A stretch of 64,000 nucleotides of DNA from Allobosea sp. GTDB lineage: Bacteria; Pseudomonadota; Alphaproteobacteria; Rhizobiales; Kaistiaceae. Below the pieces are notes generated by a model that saw nothing but the letters and a program-made list of their open reading frames with translations, was not told the origin of the DNA and did no database searches. The position numbers and the translations under genes are program-made. The DNA lies in the NCBI GenBank assembly GCA_017307955.1, contig JAFKFV010000021.1, positions 60,219 to 124,218 on the forward strand, in the 5' to 3' direction. The first letter of the stretch is position 1; each line of letters starts with the position of its first letter. Positions 33,875 through 42,813 of the stretch are shown here, piece after piece.

Positions 33875-34582
33875 TCAGCCGAGCCGGCGCACGCGGACGA
33901 GCAGCGCCAGCGACATGACGGCGAGCGCCGCCCAGGTCAGCACATAGACGAGGTGGTTGTTGGCGAAGCGGATGACCGTCAGGCCTGTGACGGGGCCGTC
34001 GGGCTCGGGCGGCTCGACCGCGGCGGCGTCGATGAAATAGGGCGCCACGCCGGCGAGCCCCTCCGCCTTGGCGAGCGCGGCGGTGTCGCGGGAGTACCAG
34101 CGGCCGGAGGCGGGGTCGTTGCTGCGCAGGAAGCCGCCGCCAGGCTCCGTGATGCGCAGGAGGCCGGTCACCGTCACCTTGCCGGCCGGCGCAGGGCTCG
34201 AGGCGGCGGGAAGCGCCGAGACGAAGCCGCGATTGACGAAGACCGTGAAGCCCTGATCGGTTTCGAGCGGCGCCAGCAGCCAGTAGCCCGGGCCGCGCTC
34301 GGTTACCGCCTTCACCGGCGTTCCGGGGAAAGCGAGATAGCGGCCGGTGACGCGGATGCGGCGATATTCGTCGCTGGCGCGGGTGATCGCCGGCCAATCC
34401 GCGGGCGGCGGCGCGGTGACGGGTTCGGCATGGATGCGGGTTTCGACGCGGGCGATGAGGGCGAGCTTCTCCGACCGCCGCTCGACCTGCCACACCGCGA
34501 GGCCCGAGAAGACCAGCGTCGCGACGAGGAGGAAGAGCGCCAGCGCACGCCGCCTGCCCCGCCCCGCGACGGCGCCCGTCAC
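33875..34582 (-). CDS. SURF1-family oxidase assembly protein
   Basis: This 235-residue protein has the SURF1 plan: a short N-terminus, a membrane segment (about residues 13-32, ALALFLLVATLVFSGLAVWQ followed by ERR), a periplasmic domain with GRYLAFPGTPVKAV and GPGYWLLAPLETDQGFTVFVNRGFV, and a second membrane segment near the C-terminus (NNHLVYVLTWAALAVMSLALLV). SURF1 helps heme insertion into subunit I of heme-copper oxidases. The GTG start at 34582 overlaps the cyoD stop (GTGA), so it is translated with the oxidase. A cyoE (heme O synthase) gene is not in the window, although it usually closes cyo operons. Confidence 0.9.
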   Translation of the reverse strand: MTGAVAGRGRRRALALFLLVATLVFSGLAVWQVERRSEKLALIARVETRIHAEPVTAPPPADWPAITRASDEYRRIRVTGRYLAFPGTPVKAVTERGPGYWLLAPLETDQGFTVFVNRGFVSALPAASSPAPAGKVTVTGLLRITEPGGGFLRSNDPASGRWYSRDTAALAKAEGLAGVAPYFIDAAAVEPPEPDGPVTGLTVIRFANNHLVYVLTWAALAVMSLALLVRVRRLG

Positions 34583-34965
34583 GGCATCTGGCTCATGTCG
34601 TGGCCGGGCATCATGTTGACGTTGAGGTGGTACATCACCCACAGCGAGCCGGTCAGCGCGATCACCACGATGATGATCGTGAAGATCAGCGCCAGCATCG
34701 TCCAGCCGCCCTCGGAGCGGGCGTTCATATGGAGGAAGAACACCATATGGACGACGATCTGCACGATGGCGAAGCCGAGCACGACGATGGCGGTCGCCGT
34801 CGGGCTGGCGAAGACGCCGCCCATCACCAGCCAGAACGGGATCGCGGTCAGGACGACCGAGAGCGCGAAGCCGATGACATAGCCCTTGAGCGAGCCATGC
34901 GGCTCGGCCGCGTCGTGATGGGCATGCGGCGCGTCGGCGGCCGCGGCGTGAACGTCGGTGCTCAT
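34579..34965 (-). CDS. cyoD: Cytochrome bo3 ubiquinol oxidase subunit IV
   Basis: This 128-residue inner-membrane protein has three segments, beginning with GSLKGYVIGFALSVVLTAIPF and including FAIVQIVVHMVFFLHMN and MLALIFTIIIVVIALTG, which match subunit IV of the bo-type oxidase. The N-terminal tail is His-rich (HAHHDAAEPH). Its start overlaps the cyoC stop by four bases. It stabilises subunits I and III. Confidence 0.92.
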   Translation of the reverse strand: MSTDVHAAAADAPHAHHDAAEPHGSLKGYVIGFALSVVLTAIPFWLVMGGVFASPTATAIVVLGFAIVQIVVHMVFFLHMNARSEGGWTMLALIFTIIIVVIALTGSLWVMYHLNVNMMPGHDMSQMP

Positions 34966-35594
34966 CGCAGCATTCCCAGGAGATAGACGACGGTGAAGAC
35001 GCCGATCCAGATCACGTCGAGGAAGTGCCAGAACAGCGACAGGCACATCAGACGGCGGCGATTGGCGGCGATGAGGCCGTAGCGGCCGAGCTGCACCATC
35101 AGCGTCACCAGCCAGATGAGGCCGAAGGTGACGTGCAGGCCGTGCGTGCCGACCAGCGTGAAGAAGGCGGAGAGGAAGGCGCTGCGCTGCGGCGTCGCCC
35201 CTTCCGCGATCATGTGGTGGAACTCGTAGAGCTCGATCGAGAGGAAGGCGAGGCCGAACAGCGCCGTGACGGCCAGCCAGAGCTGCGTCGGCCGCACCTG
35301 GCCCCTCGCCATGGCCAGCATCGCGAAGCCATAGGTGATCGAGGAGAACAGCAGCATGGCCGTGTTGAGCGCGACCAGCGGCAGGTCGAACAGATCCTTC
35401 GGCGCCGGGCCGGCCGCGAAATTGCCGCCGAGCACGCCATAGGCGGCGAACAGCATCGCGAAGATGAGACAGTCGCTCATCAGATAGACCCAGAAGCCGA
35501 GCATCGTGCTGCCGCCCTCGGCATGCGCATGCTCGTCCTCGAGGTGGAACACGGGCGCCTCGCCCGCTGTCGTGGCGGTCGCGACGCTGGTCAT
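34962..35594 (-). CDS. cyoC: Cytochrome bo3 ubiquinol oxidase subunit III
   Basis: This 210-residue protein has five membrane segments in the pattern of oxidase subunit III (PF00510): FWVYLMSDCLIFAMLFAAYGVL, ALNTAMLLFSSITYGFAMLA, FFTLVGTHGLHVTFGLIWL and LFWHFLDVIWIGVFTVVYLLG. Subunit III supports proton-channel stability. It overlaps both cyoB and cyoD by four bases (ATGA), so the complex is made in step. Confidence 0.95.
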   Translation of the reverse strand: MTSVATATTAGEAPVFHLEDEHAHAEGGSTMLGFWVYLMSDCLIFAMLFAAYGVLGGNFAAGPAPKDLFDLPLVALNTAMLLFSSITYGFAMLAMARGQVRPTQLWLAVTALFGLAFLSIELYEFHHMIAEGATPQRSAFLSAFFTLVGTHGLHVTFGLIWLVTLMVQLGRYGLIAANRRRLMCLSLFWHFLDVIWIGVFTVVYLLGMLR

Positions 35595-37609
35595 GCCCGG
35601 GCTCCCTCGGCGATCAGGCGCGTGCGGGCCTCCTCGGTGCGCGCGACCTCATCGGCCGGAATGTCGAAGGACTGGTGATAGTCGAAGGTGTGCGCGATCG
35701 CGACGGCGAGGATGGCGACGAAGCTCAGCGCGGCCAGCCACCAGATATACCAGACGAGGCCGAAGCCGAGCGCAACCGAGAGCGCCGCGAGGATCACGCC
35801 GGTCGGCGTGTTCTTCGGCATGTGGATCGGCTTGAAGCCGGCAAGCGGCCGGCGATAGCCGCGCTCCTTCATGTCCCACCAGGCGTCGTTGTCATGCACC
35901 ACCGGCGTGAAGGCGAAGTTGTAGGCCGGCGGCGGCGAGGACGTCGCCCATTCCAGCGTGCGCGCATCCCACGGATCGCCGGTCGTGTCGCGCAGCTGCT
36001 CGCGGCGCATGATGCTGACGCCGATCTGGATCAGGAAGGAGAGGATGCCGAGCGCGATCAGGAAGGCGCCGAAGCCGGCGATCACGAACCATATCTGCAG
36101 CGAGGGATCGTCGAAGACGCGCAGCCGCCGCGTGACGCCCATGAGACCGAGCACATAGAGCGGCATGAAGGCGGCGTAGAAGCCGGTGACCCAGAACCAG
36201 AAGGACAGCTTGCCCCAGAACGGATCGAGCTTGAAGCCGAAGGCCTTGGGGAACCAGAAGCTGATGCCGGCGAAGAGGCCGAACAGCACGCCGCCGATGA
36301 TGACATTGTGGAAATGCGCGACGAGGAACAGCGAGTTGTGCAGCACGAAATCGGCCGGCGGCACGGCGAGCAGCACGCCGGTCATGCCGCCGATCACGAA
36401 GGTCAGCATGAAGGCGAGCGTCCACATCATGGGCAATTCGAAGCGGATGCGGCCGCGATACATCGTGAAGAGCCAGTTGAACATCTTCGCCCCTGTCGGG
36501 ATCGAGATGATCATGGTCGTGATGCCGAAGAAGGAATTGACGCTGGCGCCCGAGCCCATCGTGAAGAAATGGTGCAGCCAGACGAGATAGGAGAGGACGG
36601 TGATGACCACCGTCGCATAGACCATTGACGTATAGCCGAACAGCCGCTTGCCCGAGAAGGTCGAGGTGACCTCGGAGAAGATGCCGAAGGCGGGCAGGAT
36701 CAGGATATAGACTTCCGGATGGCCCCAGATCCAGATGAGGTTGACATACATCATCGGATTGCCGCCGAAGTCGTTCGTGAAGAAGTTGGTGCCGACATAG
36801 CGGTCGAGCGCCAGCATCGCGAGAACGGCGGTGAGGACGGGGAAGGCGGCGACGATCAGCACATTGGTGCAGAGCGAGGTCCAGGTGAAGACCGGCAGGC
36901 GCATCATGGTCATGCCCGGCGCGCGCATCTTCACGATGGTGCAGAGGAGGTTGATGCCGGACAGCGTCGTCCCGACGCCGGCTATCTGCAGGCCCCAGAT
37001 GTAATAGTCGACGCCGACATCGGGACTGTAGGTGATGCCCGAGAGCGGCGGATAGGCGAGCCAGCCGGTCTTGGCGAACTCGCCGACGAAGAGCGACATC
37101 ATCACGAGGACGGCGCCGCCGACCGTCATCCAGAAGCTGAAATTGTTGAGGAACGGGAAGGAGACGTCGCGGGCGCCGATCTGCAGCGGCACGACGAAGT
37201 TCATGATCCCGGTGACGAGCGGCATCGCCACGAAGAAGATCATGATCACGCCATGCGCCGTGAAGATCTGGTCATAGTGATGCGCCGGCAGGTAGCCCTC
37301 GGAGCCGCCGAAGGCCATGGCCTGCTGCAGCCGCATCATGATCGCGTCGGCGAAGCCGCGCAGCAGCATGACGATGCCGAGCACCATATACATGATGCCG
37401 ATCTTCTTGTGGTCCACCGAGGTGAACCACTCGCGCCACAGATAGCCCCAGAGGCGGAACCAGGTGATGGCGCCGACAAGCGCGATGCCGCCCGTCGCCA
37501 CCACGGCGAAGGTGGCGACGAGGATCGGCTCGTGGAAGGGCAGCGATTGCCAGCTGAGGCGGCCGAACAGGAAGCTCGTGGCGGCGGCGGCGGTGGATGG
37601 ATCGGTCAT
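35591..37609 (-). CDS. cyoB: Cytochrome bo3 ubiquinol oxidase subunit I
   Basis: This 672-residue subunit holds the heme and copper centres that reduce O2 to water and pump protons. HGVIMIFFVAMP carries a low-spin heme ligand, and WGHPEVYILILPAFGIFSEV gives the Cu_B histidine and its crosslinked tyrosine. LHHFFTMGSG supplies two further Cu_B histidines, and LVAHFHNVIIGGV the ligands of the two hemes. Around 14 to 15 membrane segments fit the long bo-type form. It follows cyoA by 14 bases. It lies downstream of the RegBA system in gene order but on the same strand block. Confidence 0.96.
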   Translation of the reverse strand: MTDPSTAAAATSFLFGRLSWQSLPFHEPILVATFAVVATGGIALVGAITWFRLWGYLWREWFTSVDHKKIGIMYMVLGIVMLLRGFADAIMMRLQQAMAFGGSEGYLPAHHYDQIFTAHGVIMIFFVAMPLVTGIMNFVVPLQIGARDVSFPFLNNFSFWMTVGGAVLVMMSLFVGEFAKTGWLAYPPLSGITYSPDVGVDYYIWGLQIAGVGTTLSGINLLCTIVKMRAPGMTMMRLPVFTWTSLCTNVLIVAAFPVLTAVLAMLALDRYVGTNFFTNDFGGNPMMYVNLIWIWGHPEVYILILPAFGIFSEVTSTFSGKRLFGYTSMVYATVVITVLSYLVWLHHFFTMGSGASVNSFFGITTMIISIPTGAKMFNWLFTMYRGRIRFELPMMWTLAFMLTFVIGGMTGVLLAVPPADFVLHNSLFLVAHFHNVIIGGVLFGLFAGISFWFPKAFGFKLDPFWGKLSFWFWVTGFYAAFMPLYVLGLMGVTRRLRVFDDPSLQIWFVIAGFGAFLIALGILSFLIQIGVSIMRREQLRDTTGDPWDARTLEWATSSPPPAYNFAFTPVVHDNDAWWDMKERGYRRPLAGFKPIHMPKNTPTGVILAALSVALGFGLVWYIWWLAALSFVAILAVAIAHTFDYHQSFDIPADEVARTEEARTRLIAEGARA

Positions 37610-37623
37610 GCGAGGCGTCTCGC

Positions 37624-38796
37624 TTACGAATTACGGTCGGGGATGGCGGGGGAGCGCAAGAGGGTCGTGTCGAGCCGGGCGGGCGTGAAGCCGGGGCGCT
37701 GGAGGCCGGCACCGAGGAGCGGCGCCAGGTCGGCGGGCAGGGCCTCGGCCACGCGCGGCTCGCTCGCCGTCAGCTCGTCGATGGTGCAGATGCCGGCGAC
37801 GTATGACGAGGGGGGCCCGAAAACGGCGCCGCGGCGCTCGAACTTGTCATAGGCGAGGCGCGGGATGACATTGTCGATGCCGGCGAGGCCAAGGCCGCCG
37901 CGGCTGTCGATCGCCGCCATCTCGCTCATGCACATCTTGCCGGGCTCGACGCACATGTTGAGCACGGCCTTGAAGAGCGCCGGATCGACGCTGGCGAAAT
38001 GCTGCACGGGGACGTTCTCGCTCGGCTTCTCCAGTTCGAGATAGGCGGCGCGCGTCAGCGGCCTGTCAGCGTTCCTGAGCACGCCGACCCAGCGGTCGAA
38101 ATCGGACGGCTCCATGCCATGGAACGCGAAGCGCATGCCCGAGAAGCCGGCGCCGCTGTAGTTGGCGGAGAAGCCCTCATAGGCGCCGACGCGGTTGATG
38201 ACGGCGTGCAGCTTGGTCTGCATGCCCGGCATCGCATAGATCTGGCCGGCGAGCGCGGGGATGTAGAAGGAGTTCATCACCGCCGAGGAGGTGATGCGGA
38301 AGCTGATCGGCCGGTCGACCGGCGCGGCAAGCTCGTTCAGCGAGGCGACGCCATATTGCGGGTAGATGAACAGCCACTTCCAGTCGAGCGCCACGACCTC
38401 GACCTCCAGCGGCTCGGTCTTCTCGGCGACGGGCTGGCCCTTGGCGACGCGCGACAGCGGCCGGTAGGGATCGAGCAGATGCGTATCCATCCAGGTCAGC
38501 GCGCCGAGGCAGATGATGATGAGCAGCGGCGCGCCCCAGATCACCAGCTCGAGCTCGATCGAGTGATCCCATTTCGGCCGATAGGTCGCGGTCTTGTTGC
38601 CCTGCCGGTAGCGCCAGGCGAAGAGCACCGTCAGCGCCATCACCGGGATGATGACGACGAGCATCAGCAGCGTGGAGACGATCAGCAGATCGCGCTGCCG
38701 CCAGGCGATGTCGCCGGCGGGGTGCAGCACGACGAAATCGCAGCCGCCGAGGGCGAGGAGGACGGGCAGAACGAGGAGGAACCGGAAGCGGCGCAA
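37624..38796 (-). CDS. cyoA: Cytochrome bo3 ubiquinol oxidase subunit II
   Basis: This 390-residue lipoprotein has a signal with lipobox LALGGC (cysteine near residue 19), two membrane segments (about 40-65 and 85-108), and a periplasmic cupredoxin-like domain. PQYGVASLNELAAPVDRPISFRITS and IYAMPGMQTKLHAVI are the copies of the CuA fold without the CuA ligands, as expected for a quinol oxidase. The C-terminal region with VLNMCVEPGKMCMSEM is the bo-type extension. The start is a TTG at 38796, eight bases after AAGGG. It is the first gene of cyoABCD-surf1. Confidence 0.93.
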   Translation of the reverse strand: MRRFRFLLVLPVLLALGGCDFVVLHPAGDIAWRQRDLLIVSTLLMLVVIIPVMALTVLFAWRYRQGNKTATYRPKWDHSIELELVIWGAPLLIIICLGALTWMDTHLLDPYRPLSRVAKGQPVAEKTEPLEVEVVALDWKWLFIYPQYGVASLNELAAPVDRPISFRITSSAVMNSFYIPALAGQIYAMPGMQTKLHAVINRVGAYEGFSANYSGAGFSGMRFAFHGMEPSDFDRWVGVLRNADRPLTRAAYLELEKPSENVPVQHFASVDPALFKAVLNMCVEPGKMCMSEMAAIDSRGGLGLAGIDNVIPRLAYDKFERRGAVFGPPSSYVAGICTIDELTASEPRVAEALPADLAPLLGAGLQRPGFTPARLDTTLLRSPAIPDRNS

Positions 38797-38860
38797 GACG
38801 ACAACCCTTATGTGAGGTCGGCGGATGAGCGAGACCTAGGCCAGGCGGCCGCAGCGCGGC

Positions 38861-38879
38861 ATTGGACAGTTTGTCCAAT
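38861..38879. promoter_or_regulatory. TetR-like palindromic operator between cyoA and the MHS transporter
   Basis: ATTGGACA (38861-38868) and TGTCCAAT (38872-38879) form a perfect inverted repeat with a three-base centre. It lies in the 169-base divergent promoter region, 65 bases before cyoA and 87 before the transporter gene. Such sites are typical for TetR-family dimers. No TetR gene is in the window. Confidence 0.6.
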
Positions 38880-38965
38880 CCCGCAGCGCACAACGACGCG
38901 CCAAAACCACGGGGCGAACGATCCTGAGACAAGGGAGCGGCGCGGCCACGCGCTGCTGCGGAACG

Positions 38966-40288
38966 ATGACCGACATGACCGCGCCTGAAGCCAGCCACCC
39001 CGAGATCGGGCGGGACGGACAGCATGCGGTGCGCCCCGGCGAGATCGTCGTCGGCGTCGTGATCGGCCGCGCGTCGGAGTTCTTCGACTTCTTCGTCTAT
39101 GCGATCGCCTCGGTGATCGTGTTCCCGCGGCTCGTGTTCCCGCACCTCGATCCGCTCGCCGGCACGCTCGCCTCCTTCGCGATCTTCGCCCTCGCCTTCA
39201 TCGCCCGCCCGTTCGGCACCGCGCTCTTCACCGCCATCGACCGCGCCCATGGCCGCGGCGCGAAGATGACCTCGGCGCTGGTGCTGCTCGGCACCTCGAC
39301 GGTGGCGATCGCCTTCCTGCCCGGCTACGACCAGATCGGCGTCGCGGCGATCTGGCTGCTGGCGCTGGCGCGCATCGGCCAGGGCCTCGCGCTCGGAGGC
39401 ACCTGGGACGGCCTCGCCTCGCTGCTGGCGCTGAACGCCCCCGAGGGCCGTCGCGGCTGGTATGCGATGATGCCGCAGCTCGGCGCGCCGGCCGGCCTGA
39501 TCGTCGCCAGCGCGCTGTTCGCCTTCTTCGTCGCCAATCTCTCGGCGGCCGACTTCTTCGACTGGGGCTGGCGCTATCCCTTCTTCGTCGCCTTCGCCAT
39601 CAATGTCGTGGCGCTGTTCGCGCGGCTGCGCATCGTGCAGACGCCGGACTACCGCGCTCTCTACGAACGCGACGAATTGCAGGCGCGCTCGGTGACCGAG
39701 ACGCTCGGCGCCGAGGGCCGCAATGTCGCGATCGGCGCCTTCGTGCCGCTGGTCAGCTTCGCGCTCTTCCACATGGTGACGGTGTTCCCGCTCTCCTGGG
39801 TGTTCCTCTTCACCAATGAGGGACCGGCGCGCTTCCTCGTCATCGAGGCGATCGGCGCCATGTTCGGCGCGCTCGCCATCGTCGCCTCCGGCATCCTCTC
39901 CGACCGGATCGGGCGGCGGCGCATGCTGGCCGGCTTCGCCGTCGTCATCGCCGTCTTCAGCGGCTTCGCGCCGCAGCTGCTCGATGCCGGCTTCTGGGGC
40001 GAACTCGCCTATATGATCGTCGGCTTCGTGCTGCTCGGCTTCGTGTTCGGCCAGTCGTCGGGCGCCTTCGCCTTCCGCTTCGGCCGCGTCTATCGCTACA
40101 CGGCCTCGGCGATCACGTCGGATTTCGCCTGGCTGTTCGGCGCCGGCTTCGCGCCGCTGGTGGCGCTCGGCCTTTCCAGCCAGTTCGGCATCGCCTCGTC
40201 GGGGGCCTATCTCCTCTCCGGCGCCGCGGTGACGCTCGTCGCCATTTATGCGACCGGCCTGCCCGGCCCGCGCCAGCAGCGCGACTGA
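38966..40288 (+). CDS. MFS transporter, metabolite:H+ symporter (MHS) type
   Basis: This 440-residue inner-membrane protein has 12 hydrophobic segments and the MHS-type hallmarks: VIGRASEFFDFFVYAIASVIVFPRLVF at segment 1, AFIARPFGTALFTAIDRAHGRGAK in loop 2-3, RIGQGLALGGTWDGLASL in segment 4 and DRIGRRRML in the central loop. MHS transporters take up dicarboxylates, proline, betaine or shikimate. The substrate cannot be told. Its gene is divergent from cyoA across the palindrome and ends four bases before the regA stop. Confidence 0.83.
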   Translation: MTDMTAPEASHPEIGRDGQHAVRPGEIVVGVVIGRASEFFDFFVYAIASVIVFPRLVFPHLDPLAGTLASFAIFALAFIARPFGTALFTAIDRAHGRGAKMTSALVLLGTSTVAIAFLPGYDQIGVAAIWLLALARIGQGLALGGTWDGLASLLALNAPEGRRGWYAMMPQLGAPAGLIVASALFAFFVANLSAADFFDWGWRYPFFVAFAINVVALFARLRIVQTPDYRALYERDELQARSVTETLGAEGRNVAIGAFVPLVSFALFHMVTVFPLSWVFLFTNEGPARFLVIEAIGAMFGALAIVASGILSDRIGRRRMLAGFAVVIAVFSGFAPQLLDAGFWGELAYMIVGFVLLGFVFGQSSGAFAFRFGRVYRYTASAITSDFAWLFGAGFAPLVALGLSSQFGIASSGAYLLSGAAVTLVAIYATGLPGPRQQRD

Positions 40289-40292
40289 CGGG

Positions 40293-40832
40293 CTATTTCA
40301 CCCGCCATTTCTCCAGCTTGCGGGCGAGCGTGCGGCGATGCATGCCGAGGCGCCGCGCCGTCTCGGAGATGTTGAAGCCGGAATCGGCGAGCGTCTCGTG
40401 GATGCGCTCCCATTCGAGATTCTTCAGCGAGGTCTGGCGCTGCGTCAGCGGCACCGCGACGTCGCCGCCGGCGCGGTCGAAGGCGGCGATGACATCGGCG
40501 GTGTTGGAGGGCTTCGGCAGATAGTGGCAGGCGCCGAGCTTGATCGCCTCCACGGCGGTGGCGATGCTCGCGAAGCCGGTCAGGACGACGATGCGCATCT
40601 CCGGATCATGGTCGTGCAGCAGCTTGACGCATTCGAGTCCGGAGCCGGAGGCGAGCTTCAGATCGACCACGGCATAGCCGGGGCTGACGCGCTGAAGCGC
40701 CGTCCGCACGCCTTCGACGCCGTCGCATTGCTCGACGGCATAGCCGCGCCGCTCGAAGGACCGGCGCAGCGCCTTCACGAAGGCGGCGTCGTCCTCGACG
40801 AGCAGGAGGTCACGCTCCGCTTCCATCCTCAT
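40293..40832 (-). CDS. regA: Redox response regulator RegA/ActR/PrrA
   Basis: This 179-residue protein has a receiver domain (phosphorylated Asp57 in YAVVDLKLASGSG; conserved LVEDD at the start and the KP motif in HYLPKPS) and a Fis-type helix-turn-helix at its C-terminus (FNISETARRLGMHRRTLARKLEKW), which is the RegA/ActR signature. It controls respiration, photosynthesis, nitrogen and carbon fixation genes by redox state. The start overlaps the end of regB by about 23 bases; a second ATG two codons later is equally possible. It probably acts on the nearby cyo oxidase operon. Confidence 0.93.
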   Translation of the reverse strand: MRMEAERDLLLVEDDAAFVKALRRSFERRGYAVEQCDGVEGVRTALQRVSPGYAVVDLKLASGSGLECVKLLHDHDPEMRIVVLTGFASIATAVEAIKLGACHYLPKPSNTADVIAAFDRAGGDVAVPLTQRQTSLKNLEWERIHETLADSGFNISETARRLGMHRRTLARKLEKWRVK

Positions 40833-42147
40833 CCTTCAGGGCCAGGGCCCGCAGCGGCAGGGTCAGGCGCACGGTTGCGCCACCCTCCGGATTGTTGACA
40901 GCGACGACGGTGCCGCCGAGCTTGCGGACGACATTCACGACGAGGAACAGGCCGAGGCCCGAGCCCGGCCGGTTCTTGCCTGAATTGTAGGGCTTTCCGA
41001 AGGACTTCAACCTCTCCTCGGCGAAACCGGGCCCGGCATCGCGGATGCCGATCACGACATCACCGCCGATGCGCCGCGCCGTGATGCCGACAAAATCGGG
41101 CGAGGCCTCGCGGGCATTGTCGAGCACATTGGCCAGCACCTGCTTCATCGCCGCGTCGGAGACGATCGCGATGTCGGGCTCGATCTTCGCTTGGTAGTCG
41201 AGCCGGCCGACGGGACGGGACATCCGCCATTCCGCCACCGTCTCGTCGAGGAAGCGGCCGAGCGTGGTGCGGACCGTGCCCTCGCCGCGCATGTCGCCGG
41301 AGGACAGCAGGATGCCCGAGACGATCGCCTTGCAGCGGTCGAGCTCGGCCTGCATCTCCGCGAGCTCGCCCGAAAGCGCCGGATCGGAGGCGATCGCCGG
41401 CATCTGCTGCCAGTCGCCCATGATGACCGAAAGCGTGGCGAGCGGCGTGCCGAGCTCATGCGCGGCGCCGGAGGCGAGCAGGCCCATGCGCACGACATGA
41501 TCCTCCTCGACCGAATGCTGGCGCAGCTCCGCGACATAGGCATCGCGGGCGCGGAGATTGCGCTGGATGCGGCCGACAAAGACGACGACGAGGATCGCGG
41601 CCAGCACGAAGCTGATCAGCATGCCCTGGATATGCAGGCCGAAGATGCGGCCGCCGGCGAGGTCATGTCCGCCGGGAATGACGAGTTCGCGATAGGTGCC
41701 GCTGAGGAAGATGAAGCAGCCGGTGGCGACCGCGACGACGACCCAGACCGCGAGCCGGTCGAGCAGCACGGCGGCGAGGATGACCTGCAGAAGATAGAGC
41801 GAGATGAACGGGTTGGTCGCGCCGCCGGTCAGGTAGAGCTGCATGGTCAGCGCCGCCACGTCGAGCAGCAGCTGCATCATGAGCTCTGCCGAGGTGATGC
41901 CGGTCGTGATGCGGTAGCGGAGCAGCGCGAGGAGATTGAGCGCGGCCAGCGCGCCGAGCACGACGAAGAGCTGGACGAGCGGCAGCGTGACGCCGAGCAC
42001 CACGGCGACATAGAGGATGGTCACGACCTGGCCGAGCACTGCCAGCGCGCGAAGCTGGATCAGCAGCAGCAGGTTCTTGCGGTTGGTCGTCTCGGCCGTG
42101 CCGGCGAGAAGCGTCGTCGCTGAGGGTTCCGCCATGGGGACGTGCAT
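40810..42147 (-). CDS. regB: Redox sensor histidine kinase RegB/ActS/PrrB
   Basis: This 445-residue kinase has six membrane segments (about residues 27-195), with the quinone-binding GGATNPF box at 108-114. The phosphorylated histidine is His230 in GAAHELGTPLA. The redox-active cysteine of the family corresponds to Cys272 in ELDRCKAIVSG, and the ATPase part ends in GSGLGLFLVVNVVRKLGG. It senses the ubiquinone pool and disulphide state, then phosphorylates RegA. Its gene overlaps regA. The start could also be the second ATG (42135), which would shorten the tail by four residues. Confidence 0.93.
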   Translation of the reverse strand: MHVPMAEPSATTLLAGTAETTNRKNLLLLIQLRALAVLGQVVTILYVAVVLGVTLPLVQLFVVLGALAALNLLALLRYRITTGITSAELMMQLLLDVAALTMQLYLTGGATNPFISLYLLQVILAAVLLDRLAVWVVVAVATGCFIFLSGTYRELVIPGGHDLAGGRIFGLHIQGMLISFVLAAILVVVFVGRIQRNLRARDAYVAELRQHSVEEDHVVRMGLLASGAAHELGTPLATLSVIMGDWQQMPAIASDPALSGELAEMQAELDRCKAIVSGILLSSGDMRGEGTVRTTLGRFLDETVAEWRMSRPVGRLDYQAKIEPDIAIVSDAAMKQVLANVLDNAREASPDFVGITARRIGGDVVIGIRDAGPGFAEERLKSFGKPYNSGKNRPGSGLGLFLVVNVVRKLGGTVVAVNNPEGGATVRLTLPLRALALKDEDGSGA

Positions 42148-42281
42148 GGGGGGCTTGGCTGCCTCGTCTGATGCGTCGCGCCCCGCCGCCGGTCGGGGAT
42201 GCCCGGCGGGGGGTTGGACCGTTCGACCTATAGGCAGCGGCGGCGGGGAATGCTAGCAACTCGCTTGTCCAACTCTTTCGG

Positions 42282-42677
42282 ATGCAGCCGGTGGCTCCAG
42301 TCCTCCTCCCTCGCCGCAATGCCCTGGTCGCGCTCGTCGCGGCCTATGTGCTGCTGCTGCAGGCGGTGCTGGGCTCGCCGGCGCTCGGCGCCGCCGCCGA
42401 TCCGCTGCGCTTCGATCCGCTCGGCGCCATCTGCGCGACGCATGAGAGCGCGGCCGGCGACAGCCAGAAGGACCCCGCGCACAAGACCCATCTGCCGGAC
42501 TGCTGCTTCGCCGGCTGCCTGATGATGGGCGCGGCGGCGCTGGCCGCCGAGCCGGGCCCCGCCTTCCAGCCGCCGGTGCGCACGCGCCTCATCGCGGCGC
42601 CGACGCCCGCCGACATCCTGCCGGCGCCCCGCCATGCCAGCGGCGCCAATCCGCGCGCGCCCCCGCTTCCTGCCTGA
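42282..42677 (+). CDS. DUF2946-like cysteine-rich exported protein
   Basis: This 131-residue protein has an N-terminal hydrophobic segment (ALVALVAAYVLLLQAVLGSPALG) that is a signal peptide or anchor. The mature part has a Cys/His patch (HLPDCCFAGCLMMG) near residue 70 and a proline/alanine-rich tail, as in DUF2946, which is found with copper and other metal genes. It starts 134 bases from regB on the opposite strand and precedes YcnI. The metal role is inferred from the residues and neighbours. Confidence 0.65.
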   Translation: MQPVAPVLLPRRNALVALVAAYVLLLQAVLGSPALGAAADPLRFDPLGAICATHESAAGDSQKDPAHKTHLPDCCFAGCLMMGAAALAAEPGPAFQPPVRTRLIAAPTPADILPAPRHASGANPRAPPLPA

Positions 42678-42813
42678 ACCCCGAGATCCATCCCGGATGC
42701 ACGCCCTGACGGGCGGCGCCGGCTCATTCTCACGCTCGAAGACCGCTTGGTCCCGGCTCGCCCGATGGCGGCCGCATGACCGGCGCATCGAGCATGTTCA
42801 TCAGGACAGATTC

